Assembly: GCF_018139145.2 (NCBI RefSeq)
Contig: NC_059475.1
Location: forward strand, 21,022,937-21,086,936
DNA from: Gymnogyps californianus
Taxonomy: Eukaryota > Chordata > Aves > Accipitriformes > Cathartidae
Direction of reading: 5' to 3'
Length of the DNA: 64,000 bases
The notes under the pieces: generated by a model
Database searches by the model: none
The model's input: only the letters and a program-made list of their open reading frames with translations
Told to the model about the DNA's origin: nothing
Program-made: the position numbers and the translations under genes
Part shown: one piece after another, positions 1 through 13,600 of the stretch
Position numbering within the stretch: position 1 is the first letter of the stretch
Layout: every line of letters starts with the position of its first letter

Positions 1-3000
1 GAAGATGCTGGCTTCAGTCCTAATGGCAACAAGAGTTTTCCATAGCTCCAACAACTGGTGGTGAGTCCTTAATGTGATTGAAGCAGTGCATGCAAAAAAC
101 CTTATTTACCTCCCCACCATAGACTCCAGCAGGTGATCTGGCGACAAAGCCCTGGCTATGTCTGAAAGGATGGGGTTTTTTTCAGAATACATTTACCTAA
201 AACTTATTTCCTCTGCTATTCTGGTAACAATTATAAAAGTTAAAGAAAAAATAAGCACTGTTTCTAGTTTTATTATGGTTGGGTTTGTTATTTCTTCTAC
301 ATTATAGCATTTTCCCATTGTAGATCTTTCATTCAATAAAACAAATTACTGTCTTTGAAAATAAGAAAGTTGGGTGGTCAAACCATGGTCAGATCAGGAT
401 CGGATGCTTCAGGAATAAATCTACTACGTTACACATGTTTTTTCTGGAAACCAGCAGATACGTGGAAACTAGCTCCAACTAAATGTAATTTCAGAAATTT
501 ATTATATTTTGTATTGTGAAAAACCTATAGATAGTTTCAACATCAGTTTCACTTCCTAAAGCAATAGTCCCATATCAGGCTTAACCCTTACCAGAACATG
601 AAAGGTCTCAGATAATAAACTTCTATTGTTTTCTAATTAGTTATCAAAGGATGGTGATGATGGCATTATTTTTTAAAGGCATAAAAATTTCAGTCACATG
701 TTACTCTATGGTGATTGACTTCTGCTGGAGAATTTTTTCTGATACTATAAGACTGAAAGATTTCGAGCATATACCAGGCAATGGATGAGTTTATTTCAGT
801 GTGCATTGGCAAGAATCAGTAGCCTTTAATTCCCAAAGTAGTATTCCTAAATTGCTACAGTAACAAAAATTTGCTTTTTGCTGATTTTGTAGATGTTCCC
901 AATTTGGGAATACTAGCTTTTACATTTTCAACATCCCATATATGCTATGACAGTACAGTCCTAACAGCACAAACACTTTTGGTCAACCAGTTTTCACTGA
1001 AAAATTGTAGTTAGTAAAATATTTATGTGATGAGTGGTTTTGTAAAAACCATGTCATTTAAGAAGCAAAAGTTGAACTTTAGACTTGAGTTGTCTAGAAG
1101 CTGCTGCTGCATTGCAATCTCTGGGGCTTTGTTTTGGTCCAGACTTCTGCCCACAGCTGCAGGGTCAGAATCCAGCCCTCAGCCCTAAGCCTCCCTATTC
1201 AAAACCACGCCCGCAACAAAACCTTTCCATTGATATGAAGCCAAATCCAACTGAAGCTGAAAAAGATAGAGCTCTAGCTGAGCAAATGGTGTTTTGTCCC
1301 TGTATGCTTATATGTCCATTCTTACTTTATTTGCAAATCTGACTTAAATACTGTGGCAATGGGTAATTTGGAGGACTACAAACATATAACCACAACTGAA
1401 AAGTCCATCACCCGCTTGACAGCCACGCAGGCATTTGGGGGTTTTTTGCTTACTTTTATTCTGCAGTACTTTTACATAGAGCCAGCGTAAGCATTTCTGA
1501 AACGGACATCTGGGAGTGTTTATGTGCCAATAACAAAGCCGAGTTGTCATGTATGTTCTGGCTCTTTAGCAGGCCTGCCAGGCTATAAGGCACATTTGTG
1601 CCATGAAAGTTTTAAAGCACAACATGTCTTGTGCTATAACTTATATATAACTTACACTGGAATTTTAAACAGGAAATACTGTGCCCAAATTGTTACTGTC
1701 AGTTCTGCTGATTTTAAGAGCCCAGCAATATCACCCAGTGAAGTAGAAGCATGAGGAAACAAAGAAATACAAGGAAGGAGCTGAAGTAAATCATCAGGTG
1801 TAGTGAGCTTGATCTTTCATTTATGGTAATGTTTTATCTTCCGCTTACAGCAAGCAGATGCTCTATAGCAGTTATGTTTACTATTGGGAAGAAATGATGT
1901 TGTGCAAAGGGGTAACAGGTTTCACATGGCGAATGACACTTTTCTATTGGCATGGGCACACAGAGAATTTGTTTCCTTTGTATGCTGAAGGAGTAAATAT
2001 CTTCCTGTGACATCTTTGAGAGGATCAATCCCTTCCATCTGTGCAGGAGTGTGGCCTTAAGCACTAGCCATGGTGCCTCACTAAACTTACTGTGGGGCGT
2101 ACCACTGCAATCAATGTGTGATCACCTCTGGCTGATGTCACAAGATTACAAACCCAAAGTTGAACGCCGCAAATGAATGTACATAGGAATAAAGTTTAAG
2201 ACATTTTCTATCAAAATCTTATTAATTTATCAAAAATGTACACATTCTTAGTAACAGATGGTCAATAATACATGATAGATGGCCTCCTCTGTGTAAATTA
2301 ATGGCTGTAATTCACTTGAGGGGATCTGCTGATGTCATAAGCTGCCAGAGTGCAGCTTGAGTGATTTATTAACAGCTGCAGAAATCCTAGAGTGAATTAC
2401 ATCCTTGTATTCACTTAGGGTCTGCAGATTGTTACTTATAAAATAAGGAGGTTTGTATTTCTTCATTATTATAGGGATCTTTTCTGTGACTCTAATACAG
2501 GGGCACAGTGCAGAAATGATGAGTATAAAAGCTCGGCTCCCTGCCTGCAGTAAAGGCAGATTTTCTCCACTAATGCATATTAACAGCAACCCTTTCCTTT
2601 ATTTTTAAAATAAGCTAATCAATGTCTGCAGAGGTTTACATAAGTCCTGTTTTGTTTTTTTCCCCCCACCATCAAATACAAATAATGTCAATATCTTCTG
2701 ATCCAGGAACCTTTGTCACTCAATGTTGTAGTCACTGCCTGTGTGCACATTAGGCTATGTCCAAAACAAAAAGATAGAAGAGGGCTGGGTGCTAAACAGG
2801 AATAAGTGCTATCTCTCATAATAACTGGATTTTTCTGTTTAGGAAGAAGGCAACAGATACAGAAGGCTAGAAAAGGCACCTGGAAACCAAAATCCTTTGT
2901 GTGCAGGGAGGAGACTGTCCAATTTCCTAACACTATCCCTGTTCAGGGAGAAAACCCTTCCTTTCCTTCATAAAATTCCTGCATGGTGAAAGGGAAAATT

Positions 3001-4040
3001 TTCTCAATATGGATCCCAGGTTTATCACACCCTTCTAACATGAGCATATGCAAGCAAATGAAATAATATTTATTTCCTATCCTTTTTCCCCCTCCCCAAA
3101 AAATAGGAAGCAATTAGGATGATATGAAATCCTGTTTCTCAAACAAGGGATATGTTTCCAAAAAGTAATGCAAGTTGTAGAGGGAGAGGAAAAGGGAGAT
3201 GAGAATAAATGATGAAGAGTTGCACGGCAGGAAGGAACAGTCAGAATTCATTTGCAAATAACTCTGCATATTATTTTTGCTAAAGATGCAGAATTTCTCG
3301 ACAGAACTCACAGCGAGTGTTTGGATGCCAGCTAGATTCCAGTGAAAACCCTTCCAGCCTTCTCTCTTCTCTGAGATTAGTTTTGTTCGTTGATAGTTAG
3401 ATTTTACCAGTCCTTGGGAAAGTGCTGCAGTTATTGTCCTCAGCAAGGAATACCGCTTTGGTACCAGACAAATACTGCTTTACTCCTGCTTTCCTTCACC
3501 AATGTCTGTCTCTCTGACTTGTCTCTACATAAGAGGTACAAATAGAAGGAAGGCAATATTTGTACAGAAAACAAAGGTTAGAATTTGAAGAAAAACAGGC
3601 TCCAGAAATTGTTCACTGCCTTGAGGCAAAGCCCTTTGAAGTCATTATGAGTTTACTAATTTCAGTAAGCCTGTTATTGCTCTTACAGTGTAATGGACAA
3701 AGCCCAATCACATCAGGATCCCACTATGTTAGATACTACACAAATGCACAGAAAGATATCAAGAAACAGGAAAAAAAAAAGCCATTTTTTTCCTCCTTTT
3801 TTTTCTGCTTTCTGGAATGAAATGCTGTCCTTTGGATGCTTTCAAAATTGCTTCTGGATTTGTAGTAGCATATATCCAAAAGCTTGACTCTCCTTGCTTA
3901 CCTTTAACTGTGTAGGAACTATACATAGAGCAGATGACCAGGTGGACCATGGTCTGTCCATGATTTGCAACTTTCAGGTAGTCCTGAAACAGGCTCCTTC
4001 ATTTCCTCTCAAATTGTATCCGAGTCCATCTCTTTCCTTT
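1..4040. other. Unique noncoding sequence, AT-rich
   Basis: I see no gene, RNA or recognisable mobile element here. Reading frames are short (about 110 codons at most), overlap on both strands and have the low-complexity look of translated noncoding DNA. An A-run near 3770-3780 followed by T-runs near 3784-3800 is simple sequence. The part at about 2290-2400 holds several homeodomain-like and E-box-like words and could be conserved regulatory DNA, but single-sequence reading cannot show that. Intron and intergenic sequence would look the same here. Confidence 0.6.
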
Positions 4041-4634
4041 TGTGCTGGTTTTGACTGGGATAGAGTTAATTTTCTTCATAGTAGCTAGTATGGGCTATGT
4101 TTTGGATTTGTGCTGACAATAGTGTTGATAATACAGAGATGTTTTCATTACTGCTGAGCAGTGCTTACACAGAGTCAAGGCCTTTTCTACTTCTCACACC
4201 ACCCCACCAGCCAGTAGGCTGAGGGTGCACAAGAAGTTGGGTGCGGACACAGCCGGGACAGCTGACCCCAACTGACCAAAGGGATATTCCATACCATATG
4301 ATGTCATGCTTAGCATACAAAGCTGGGGGAAGAAGAAGGAAGGGGGGACGTTCGGAGTGGTGGCATTTTGTCTTCCCAAGTAACTGTTACATGTGATGGA
4401 GCCCTGCTTTCCTGGAGATGGCTGAACACCTGCCTGCCAATAGGAAGTAGTGAATGTATTCCTTGTTTTGCTTTGTTTGCATGCATGGCTTTTGCTTTAC
4501 TTATTAAACTGTCTTTATCTCAACCCACGAGTTTTCTCACTTTTACTCTTCCAATTCACTCCCCCATCCCACTGAGGGTGAGTGAGCGAGCAGATGTGTG
4601 GTGCTTAGTTGCCATCTGGGGTTAAACCACGACA
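4041..4634 (+). mobile_element. Solo LTR of an avian endogenous retrovirus (older variant)
   Basis: A 594-bp element starts TGTGCTGGTTTTGACTGGG and ends GGGGTTAAACCACGACA, the TG...CA layout of a retroviral LTR. It is flanked on both sides by CCTTT (4036-4040 and 4635-4639), a 5-bp target-site duplication. No gag, pol or env sequence follows, so it is a solo LTR left by recombination between the two LTRs of a provirus. It aligns along its length with the LTRs at 29812 and 58127 but is clearly more different from them than they are from each other. The 5-bp duplication fits class III (ERVL-like) elements best, though some class I elements also make 5 bp. A possible ATTAAA poly(A) signal lies at 4503-4508. 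The TATA box seen in the sister copies is not intact here. Confidence 0.88.
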
Positions 4635-7600
4635 CCTTTTCAAACTGAAGTTAGATTGGTTGGGGTTTTTTTCTTCTTTTTATGTGTCTACTTGCTTACT
4701 TCAGACCCAGTTTATATGAAGGATGCTGTGCAAAAAAATTGAGAGTGTGGCAAGTATCACCCATAAGTTGTATTGATCTCCATCGTTTTCATGCTTTGGA
4801 GGGAGGATTTGTTACTGTCTTCCCAAAGCTCCATTGTCATTCAGAGATTCGTTATATTGGCAGGGATTTTTCATTTTCTTTTGTCATACTAACAAGGAAG
4901 GCTACTAGTTCTGTACGGGTGCTATGCTTCAACACCTCTCACTTGTCTCCCTTTTATAGCCAGGCTTTTCCTCCGCGTACAGACTGGCAAATGAGTGCGA
5001 GACTGTGGGGTCCCAAGGAGTTGTGATGTACAGTATTTCTCCCTGTTCCTGCATTATTTCTGCAAGTTCTGAGATGATTTGCTCCATAAACAACAGCAAG
5101 CTGCCTAATGCTCTCAGTCCCCCACTTCCTCTAAATGGCAAAATAGAGGTAGATGTTACAGCTGATCTAATCCTGAATGGCTACCGAAAGAAACAATGTA
5201 CTATTTATTATCTATAGATCCAAGGTAAATAGCAGTGGACCAGGTTCTGCTATGCAGCCTCTTTGGGTTGCCTGGACTGCACCTGTTATAAGGGAGGAAG
5301 GAATTTCATCCATCCACTACAGATTTCTAAATCCAAAGTGATGGTATTTGCAGTTCTGTTACTGAACAGAGTCTCCAGCCATGTCAACAGCAATGGGATG
5401 CTGTTTCAAGTGGTAGAACAAAAACAAACACATTTTTTCACCTTGCAAGCTTTGTTACTGTAATAGTTGTTTGTTTGGTTTTTTTTTTAAGTACAGGATT
5501 GTGGAAAATTTCTGATAGGTACTGATCTGATTCCAACAGAGCATGCTGATCGAGGTGTTATTTGTCCATATATTTTACCTGTATTAATTATCTCACACCT
5601 GGAAAAAATAGTGTCTGTTTCTAAAATGATCCAAAGGGCAGAAAAAGGGCAAAAGAGGACCCAAAAATGTGCTTGTTTCATATTTTTCTTTGCAGATTTT
5701 CATGCACTGACACTGTTCTGCTCATTATCTGATTATAGAACCTAATAGTAATTTCTTCTCATTACTGCTTCTGGTTATATTGGAGAGATATGTGGATATT
5801 CATCTTTCTCCTTCTCCTACCAGAGTCTGGCAGGCCTTCGGTTTTCTCCTGATGGAAGGTGGTTCTCAGGTGCATTTTTTTTTTAATTCATGGGATGCTC
5901 ACTCCTTTTAATGCTCCATCAGTACTAAAGAGTTACCTCACAGTGAGCACTGGATCCACATGCGAATCTTATATCCCTTCTGACATAAACCGCACAAGCA
6001 CTTTGCCAAGAGTAAATCCCATGAGAAGGACATTAAATCAAGCATGATGTTCTGTTTTCCCTGTGGATACCTCAAGCTCCAGCTATTGTTTCCAGAGAGG
6101 CTGCTTTACCCAGCAATGGTGCAGTGAGGAGAATAATTTGTGTGCTTGTAATTTTAACTTCATGTCCCAGGGCTAGCATAAGAATTTTTCCTCTCCCAGG
6201 AAAAAAAAAAAAAAATTGACAATTAGAAAAATGGAGCATTTCTGTCAAGTGACAAAAATAAGTTGAGTGCATCTCTGCAGCATTCCCATCAGGCAAAATG
6301 GAGTTTACTGTGTTCATGACTTGCTAAGAGAGGGGAAAGGCTGTCTTCCACCATGTGATTACACATTTTGGAAGCATGCAAGAGGTTAATTTAGGAGAGG
6401 GGAGGGAAGGCTGAGGAATTAAACAAATTCTGTCCTTGTCTGCTTCATTCATCTGGTTTTGTGAAGAATAAAAAGTATGAGCTGAAGTAAGTTTGGACTA
6501 GATATATCAACACCTGCAACAAAGGAAAATGGCTCGGGATTTAATATGTGCAACTATCGAGCATCTTTTTTCTTGCATCTCTCTTACGATGGAGGCTAGC
6601 ATCTTACAGAGGTAGCTTTGAGACCAGGTTGGAAGGAAGCCAGAAAAAATTCTCTTTAAAAGCCAGCCAATTTTTGTTAGGCATTTGGATACAGTACCAG
6701 CTATCAGTTATGTGGGCAAAACCACTTTGGTTTTATTTGAGGTTAAAAGACATACACCAATCTTGGTGTTTCTCTGGTGATACAACTGTATATGTGCAAA
6801 GTATCTGCTTTGCTGTACCACTGTTACAATTCTGCAGATGGGAGTGTCACACCATTTTACAGGACATTGGCCCTAAAAGAGTATTTTCTTAGCTTCAAGA
6901 GAGGTTCATGAAAGTCCAAAGCAAATTCACTCTGTAGAGATGGAATTTTCTGTGACTTTCCCTTTGGTTTTCCCAATCACTAGCCATTTAAGGTGCCAAG
7001 CTTAGGCTGATTGAGAGAGGTTGTTGCTCTGCTCTTTCTGTAATTAGAGATCACTGTAAAATGTCACAAAGTGGGCACTCTGTCTCTAGTTGCTTTTGAA
7101 AATTTTGGTCATAATGCCCAGTTGGCTATTTTGTTTGTGCAATGGTGGGTTCTGGTAGAGTCTCTGGGATAGATAATGAGTTACTTTTGTTACTCAGAGT
7201 GGAAAGAAAAATAGACCATTTGTCTATGCTTACTTTTGAGGCTTTCACTCAGTGTGCCTCTGATAAGAATGTGTATCTCAGTGCAATGGAATTACAGCTT
7301 TGATAACATCCCTTCCTTAAATATGATAGAAAGTCTCACTGGATGCCAAAGAGCAATGCAATAAATCTGCCTCAGTTATTATTACTTCAGGAGCTGTTAT
7401 AATTGACCTGCTTCCTTGTGACTGTAAAACACATTGAAATATGTCACTGGAAATGGCCTTTTCACTCTCCTTTCAGCTCTGTCTAGAATTGAAGTTTGGA
7501 AAAAAACATCTGGCTACTGTCACAGATGTATACGAAGGTGGCTTGATGTCTCTGTTCTAAGCTTTGGAAAGACTGTTATTCATTGAGGCTGAATGGGAGG

Positions 7601-10600
7601 CAAGAGATGGAAATTTTGGCTGTATGCATTTTTTCATACAGGCAAGTGAGAAATTACCAACACATCTGTACTGGGCTTTGCCTTGGCAACAAGGGTTTTT
7701 TGGCTTGAAAGGGCTTTTTTGCTCCTTTATAGGCTCCATCCTGATGACTTTGGCCTTTTGTGAAACTGCAAAATGGCAGACGTAAGAGGCAGGATTGCAG
7801 GCTCTGAACTTGGTGAGCGGGGCTAATACTTTTAATGACAGAAGGATGGGGTCAGACAAACTCAAAAAATCAGGATATAATGTGTTCTAGGTGTGCCTGC
7901 CTATTCTTCTAATTGTTTTTCTGCAGAAGACACCTTCCTCTTGGTCAATCTCAAAAGCTCTCTGTCTGCTTTTCCACTTAGTTGTAACACTTTGCTAGCA
8001 GTTTACAGAGGAAGCATTATGAAAACACAAAATCCTTTTGCAGAAAATGGTGCCATTAGAGGTTAGGGAAGGACTGGGATGACAGATTCCTCAATGCGGT
8101 TCTAGTTTTGCATGTGAAACACTTCACTAATCTCCTGTCTCTCTCTGTTAGTTCATTGTCTTTCTAATCTTCTTTTTTATACCTATCAGTAAGTTAATGA
8201 AATCTACCCCAAAGGTTTGCTATGTGACTTAAGAGTGTTTAAAAAGTGCGTTGTAATGAAGTAAAAGGTCCTCCTGAAATTCAGCCTTTCACATTCTCCT
8301 CCTCTCCCTTTATTTAGAGGAAGAATGAACTTGCATCCAGCTTTCTAGCTGAGCTGGGAAAAAAGTTGTTTAGTATTATTAGAAGACAAAAATTGTCATT
8401 CTTGTTCAGACCATCTAGAAGAAAAAGTATCAAATAGTCTGAAGGCTATTCCTCCTCAATTGCAAATGCAGATTGTACCCACATATGTTATTCGATTTGC
8501 TGTGACTTTCTGACATTCCTTCTCAGTCTTCTGACAGAAGTAACCGTGGTGGTAGCAGTGCAGATAATAGGTCTTGCAAGATGAAGGCTGATTTGGCAAT
8601 TTCATCTTTGTTGAAATCTCTGCAAGTTTTGAAGACCTGGATCAGGTTTTTAGGAGGGTATAGTTTTACCAGCAAGAGAAAGGAGGCCCCAGTGTGCAGA
8701 TACTGCATTAATGAAGTGTTGACAAAGAAGCAGCCTGTGCTCCAAGACTGAGGGCAGGTTTGGCTCACATGATTCAGGGCTCTGAGTCTGTAGCTGAAGG
8801 CCAGTCACTTAAATGCCAAACTCATTTACTTTGAAGATGCCTCTGAGAGGAGGTAGAGAGGAACAGAGAAACTTCTTCAGTGATGCACCAGGATAAACAA
8901 GGAGTTTCCATGTTCAGGATTAGTGAGAACATGAATGGAGTGATCAGAGTAGATGCTTGCACACATGTCTACATACAGAAAGCAAATGAATCTTGCTTCT
9001 CCTTTCTATGCTTTGCTGTCCTTCATCATTCCTGTTACCTGAATGCAAGAGAACATCTGACAATAGGGGGAACTTTTCTTGAAACTTCTGAACACTGATG
9101 GGAAGCCCCTTTTTCTTTTAAGGAGATCCTGGCTTTTCTAGTCAGTGGTTTTTCACATGAAGAGGAACTTTGTAGTTCGTCTGCTTTCAGAAGCGCATTG
9201 TACCATCCTGTCAGAAAGCTGCCTCTCCAACAGATGTCTGCCAACATGAAAGGTCATATCGGCCTGACCTGCCACGAGCAGAGAGTGACTGTTCTCTCTC
9301 AGGGAGTCAGAGCTCAGTTTATCAATGCAGCCTTCTTCACATCCCAATTACCCTGGAAAAAATAACTGCTTGCTGGCTGCCAGGCAGCTAATAAATGCTT
9401 AGTCCCAAGGAAAGGCTACTAGGTTCAAATCTGTAGGCGACATGGCAGAGGAGTTGGCAGGGAAGAGCCATCTACGTGGTTGCAGGATGCATACAGCTTG
9501 TGATTTTTTAGCGAAAGTTGAAGGCAGTGGGAAGGCCCTGGTTTCACTGAGGACGTTGAGGGTAAGAGCAATGCCTTATTGAATGTCTAATTAGGCTGAT
9601 AGACTCTGCCTTATGTACCCACAACAGAATTCCAGGCTCGAGATCAGGCTTTAAGGACTGCCTTGTGTTCCTGTGCATAAAGGGCACTGTGTGTAAGCCC
9701 CAGCTGCCAAAGATGTTGCTGCATGTGCAGCGTTGTGCTGAATGCAGAGGGATTAGTGTACCTTGACAGCAAACCATGAAGGTTTTCCTCAGCTGCCTCA
9801 AGAAATACAGTGAGTTTATTCTTTGCTTTGAAACAGCTTCTGTGCTGAAACAGGGAAGCACAGAAGAATAATCATCCTTTTTCTAGTCCAGCTTTGCTTT
9901 TGGTAGTGTATTCATCTCCACAAGAAAGCAGAAGAGCTGGTATGTAAGAGCAACACCTTTAAAGGACTGCATGACTGAAACCAGAACTTGTTCTTTACTA
10001 CAGCTTCCTGATAGGTCTGAGCCTTCTTTCCATTATGGTCAAATAATATAAATTTGCTTTAATTTATTCATAGTAACACCTAATATCTGATATAGGTACA
10101 CTCTTGGCTTCTGCCATCCTTTTTTGTCCAGAAAGTATAGACAGACAGAACAACAACAAAAAAAAAAGGTTAAAACCTGCTTAAAGTGATACTTCGGTTG
10201 CAAATGAAGCTTAATGCTAAACTCCAAAATTCTAGCTCACAAGATCCTATCCTGCATCAGCTCCTTTGTGAGGCTACAGTCTGTATATGGTCCCCAATCT
10301 GCCAGGCCTATTGCACCCCATAATAACCACTAACCTGTTCTCTAGACTTTTTTCCTTTTCATCCAGTATCCATTAGATGTAGCAGGCAGGGCTAGTAGGA
10401 CAGGGTTGGCCAGTCTCACACATCCTTGCCCCAAAAAGGCCACTTCACACTGATGCCCTCTCCCTCCAGTCATTGTCTTGTCAGAGCTGCTCTGACCATC
10501 TGGTGCTCCTCAGGTTGGGCAATACTCATACGGCTGTTGCATCTGTGAACCTAAGCTCTGTGTGCGGATTTCAGGTGATACCTTCTGCATTCCCATAGAA

Positions 10601-13600
10601 ATGCAGATACTTTTTTTGCATTCTTCTTCCAGTTGCTTTGTGTTGGGGATGAAACTCTAGATGACGACCATATTTGACAAGCAAGCAGCAGTGGTCTAGT
10701 TACAGTGCCTGTAAGCTCTTAAAAGCCAAGTGGCCCCTCCTGACTGAGAAGTCATCAGTCTAGAAGCAATCTATTTATTACTTAAACTAGACATAAAAAA
10801 GGAAAAAAAAGAACAAACCTCTCTTAGCTGTTCATTTTTTCCTCATCTTTGTTTACTTAAGGCAGAAAAATGTGTTTGGTTAAAGTACAAATAAGTGGTA
10901 TTTGCAGGACTAGCAGGGGTGGTTCAACTTTTGGTGTATTTTTCAGCAGCACTTTGTAGCTAGTGTCTAAGTGTCGTACTACTGAGTTCTGCTAGAGCAT
11001 GTTCTAGGTCATATTCCTCTCTGCTATGTAAGGGAATGGAAACTCCACAAGCCATAAGCCAGTAATTTAGTGATTCATGATATCAGACAGATACTATGTA
11101 GCAGACATTTTGCAAAATCCTGCTGCCTTTGTCTAGCTGTTCATCTATCTGTTTCTTGATGTGGAAAGTTTTGTCATATCTTGTGGGTAAGATGATTGGA
11201 TTTTTATTTGAATTTTCAGTTTCTTTGGAAGCAAAAGGCTTTCTGAAGTGGAGGTTTGCAGAGGGTATCGATTAATGGACTGCGTGTATCTCTGTAAAGT
11301 CTTGTGGTGAGACAGTAGGTCCACAGGACAGACTAACAGTGCCCTTTTGGGGGGGAGGGGCATCACAGAGTCAAGCTTGTTTTCAAACAAGGGGTTACTG
11401 GATCCTTGTTTGCTCTCTTGCTGTTTGCAATCTTATTTATGATTCTACTCTTAATCCTCCTATTTTAGGAGAGAATTGTGAAGAAAGGTGATTCATCCCT
11501 CACAATGCCAGACACCCTCTGACTCTCTGGAGCCTGGATACTTTGTGTACCCTGTACAAAGTTTGGTGACTGCATTAGTTTTGTGGCTGCCTGTTGTCAA
11601 CGCTCCTTTTGGGTCATCTCTCTCTAATTCTTTTGACCATGGAAGTACTGACATGCTTGGATACCATGGCAGGGACATACATGTTCCTTAATGGCCTTAT
11701 TCTTTACTTTTCGGCAAAAGACACTAGTAAGCTTTGCTTACCTGTTTTGACTCCATCATCTTCCTCTACTATCTCAAAGAGAATTGAGAATTGTAAGTTT
11801 TTCTGACAGCCCCTCCTCAGTGCTGGAGCCATTTCAAGGTAACAGTGATGCCATGCAGGTCATGCTGTCTCCAACGTGTTGAAGGCAGCCATATTTCTTG
11901 TTTTGGTTTGTTTGGTCAGTTATGCAGTATCCTGCTGGCAGCAGGGCCTGGACACAGATGAGGTGGCCACAGCTGTCAGCAATGAAGTTAGGTTAGGAAT
12001 TTAGAGAAAACGATGGAGCAGCAGTCTGTGCTTGTGCCACCTGACGGATGTCACATGAACTGTGTGTTCTTCATACGGCTGTGCCTTAGGACTAGCCACG
12101 AACTTCAACTGATATGATTGCCCATTGACTGCAGAGTGTTCTCCTTGGGAAACAACTATTTGTGCTGTGCAATCTTTGCTGGCTTCTGGATTGTCAGATG
12201 GAATGTGATGCATAATGTCCTAAACGGGTTGATTCCTGGTTACCTGAAGGAGAGAGACTGATACTGCTGCTTACAAGACTGTCTGAGGTATCTGAGCTAA
12301 TAGACTCTTCAGTCACAAGACGGTTGCCAGAGAAGGATCTAGGACTTTTCTTGAAAATGAATTTCTGATGAAATGTGTTTCCCCCATCAGGTTGGTACAA
12401 CCCTAATTTATTGACTCTCTGTTCATATTTTGAGTCTATACTTGTTTTCCTGAGTCTATACTTGTTTTCCTGAACCCTTAAAAATGAGGATGCCTGTGTG
12501 CATGCATTTGCCCAAAGTTTCATAATGCTCTGAACAGCAGGGACTTGGACATGCTGCCTTCTGTGGAAAGCTAGTCCTTGTAATATGTTCAAAAATGTAT
12601 TCTGTAACTGCTTAATATTCACCAATATTTAATAGGAACATCTTGTTACCCACCACAAGCGATGAACTTAGAAAACTGAGAACTAAATAGAGACCAGGGA
12701 CTGTCCCAATATTGACCTTCTGAATACCCATTTCCCTAGTCTAATCAGGCTATACAAGACCAAATGCATCCTCCGTCTTGGTCCCCTGGGTCATACAGAG
12801 CTCTCCTCTGCATTGTTCCTCCTGATGCTTAATCTAACCTGCTGTGCAAAAGAGGCTGCTCTAATTGTGTTTGCTTGCTACACAAATTTGTGTGGCAAAC
12901 AAAGATTTTGCCATACTTTTCTTTATGCTAGAAATCTTAACAAAACACTTTCTCAACTAATGGCTTTTTCTCCCCCAACAATTTGGGTCCAGCTGTTCAT
13001 TTAACAAATAACAGTGTTGCTCTTTTCTTTTAGCACCCTCTAATAAACCAAGAGTAAATTACTGGCTGACCTACTTACTAGGATTGCTTAAATAATCCTC
13101 AATATGGCAGTATAATTTGATGCCTTAAAATACAGGGCATACAAGTTGCAAGTTAAAAGAAGAAATATTGAATGTTAATGAAAACACAATTGGGTAACAT
13201 AATAGCCTGAAGGATATTATGTTTCATATCTAATGTTCCCCTCCCCCTTTTTTTTTTCCCTTCATCTGCAGCATTTTGTTCTCCCCTCTCGTAGATGAAC
13301 TAATTCCTGAATCTCTGAATGAACTGGGCAAAATACTAATGATCTGGAGCTAAAATAAGAAGTTTACAAAAAAGATAGATGTGTTTTCTATCTTTAATAG
13401 GTAGTATGTTTTAAAGGGAGGGCGAAATGCATGCTTGCATTACACTATTTCTTGCTTTGTGCATTCCTTGTGCATTTCTGTGCAATTCCCAGTGATGGCC
13501 CCATTTAAAGGAGAAAAAAAGTATTTCAGGAGTAGGGGGAAACAATAAGATACTGGGTTTTCTTTTTTAAAAGGCAATGGAAATTGTTCAAAGTCAACAG

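Noticed and set aside
8785..8835. Possible MIR core (TAGCTGAAGGCCAGTCACTTAA)
   Set aside because: The match is limited to one short block and the next expected block does not follow.
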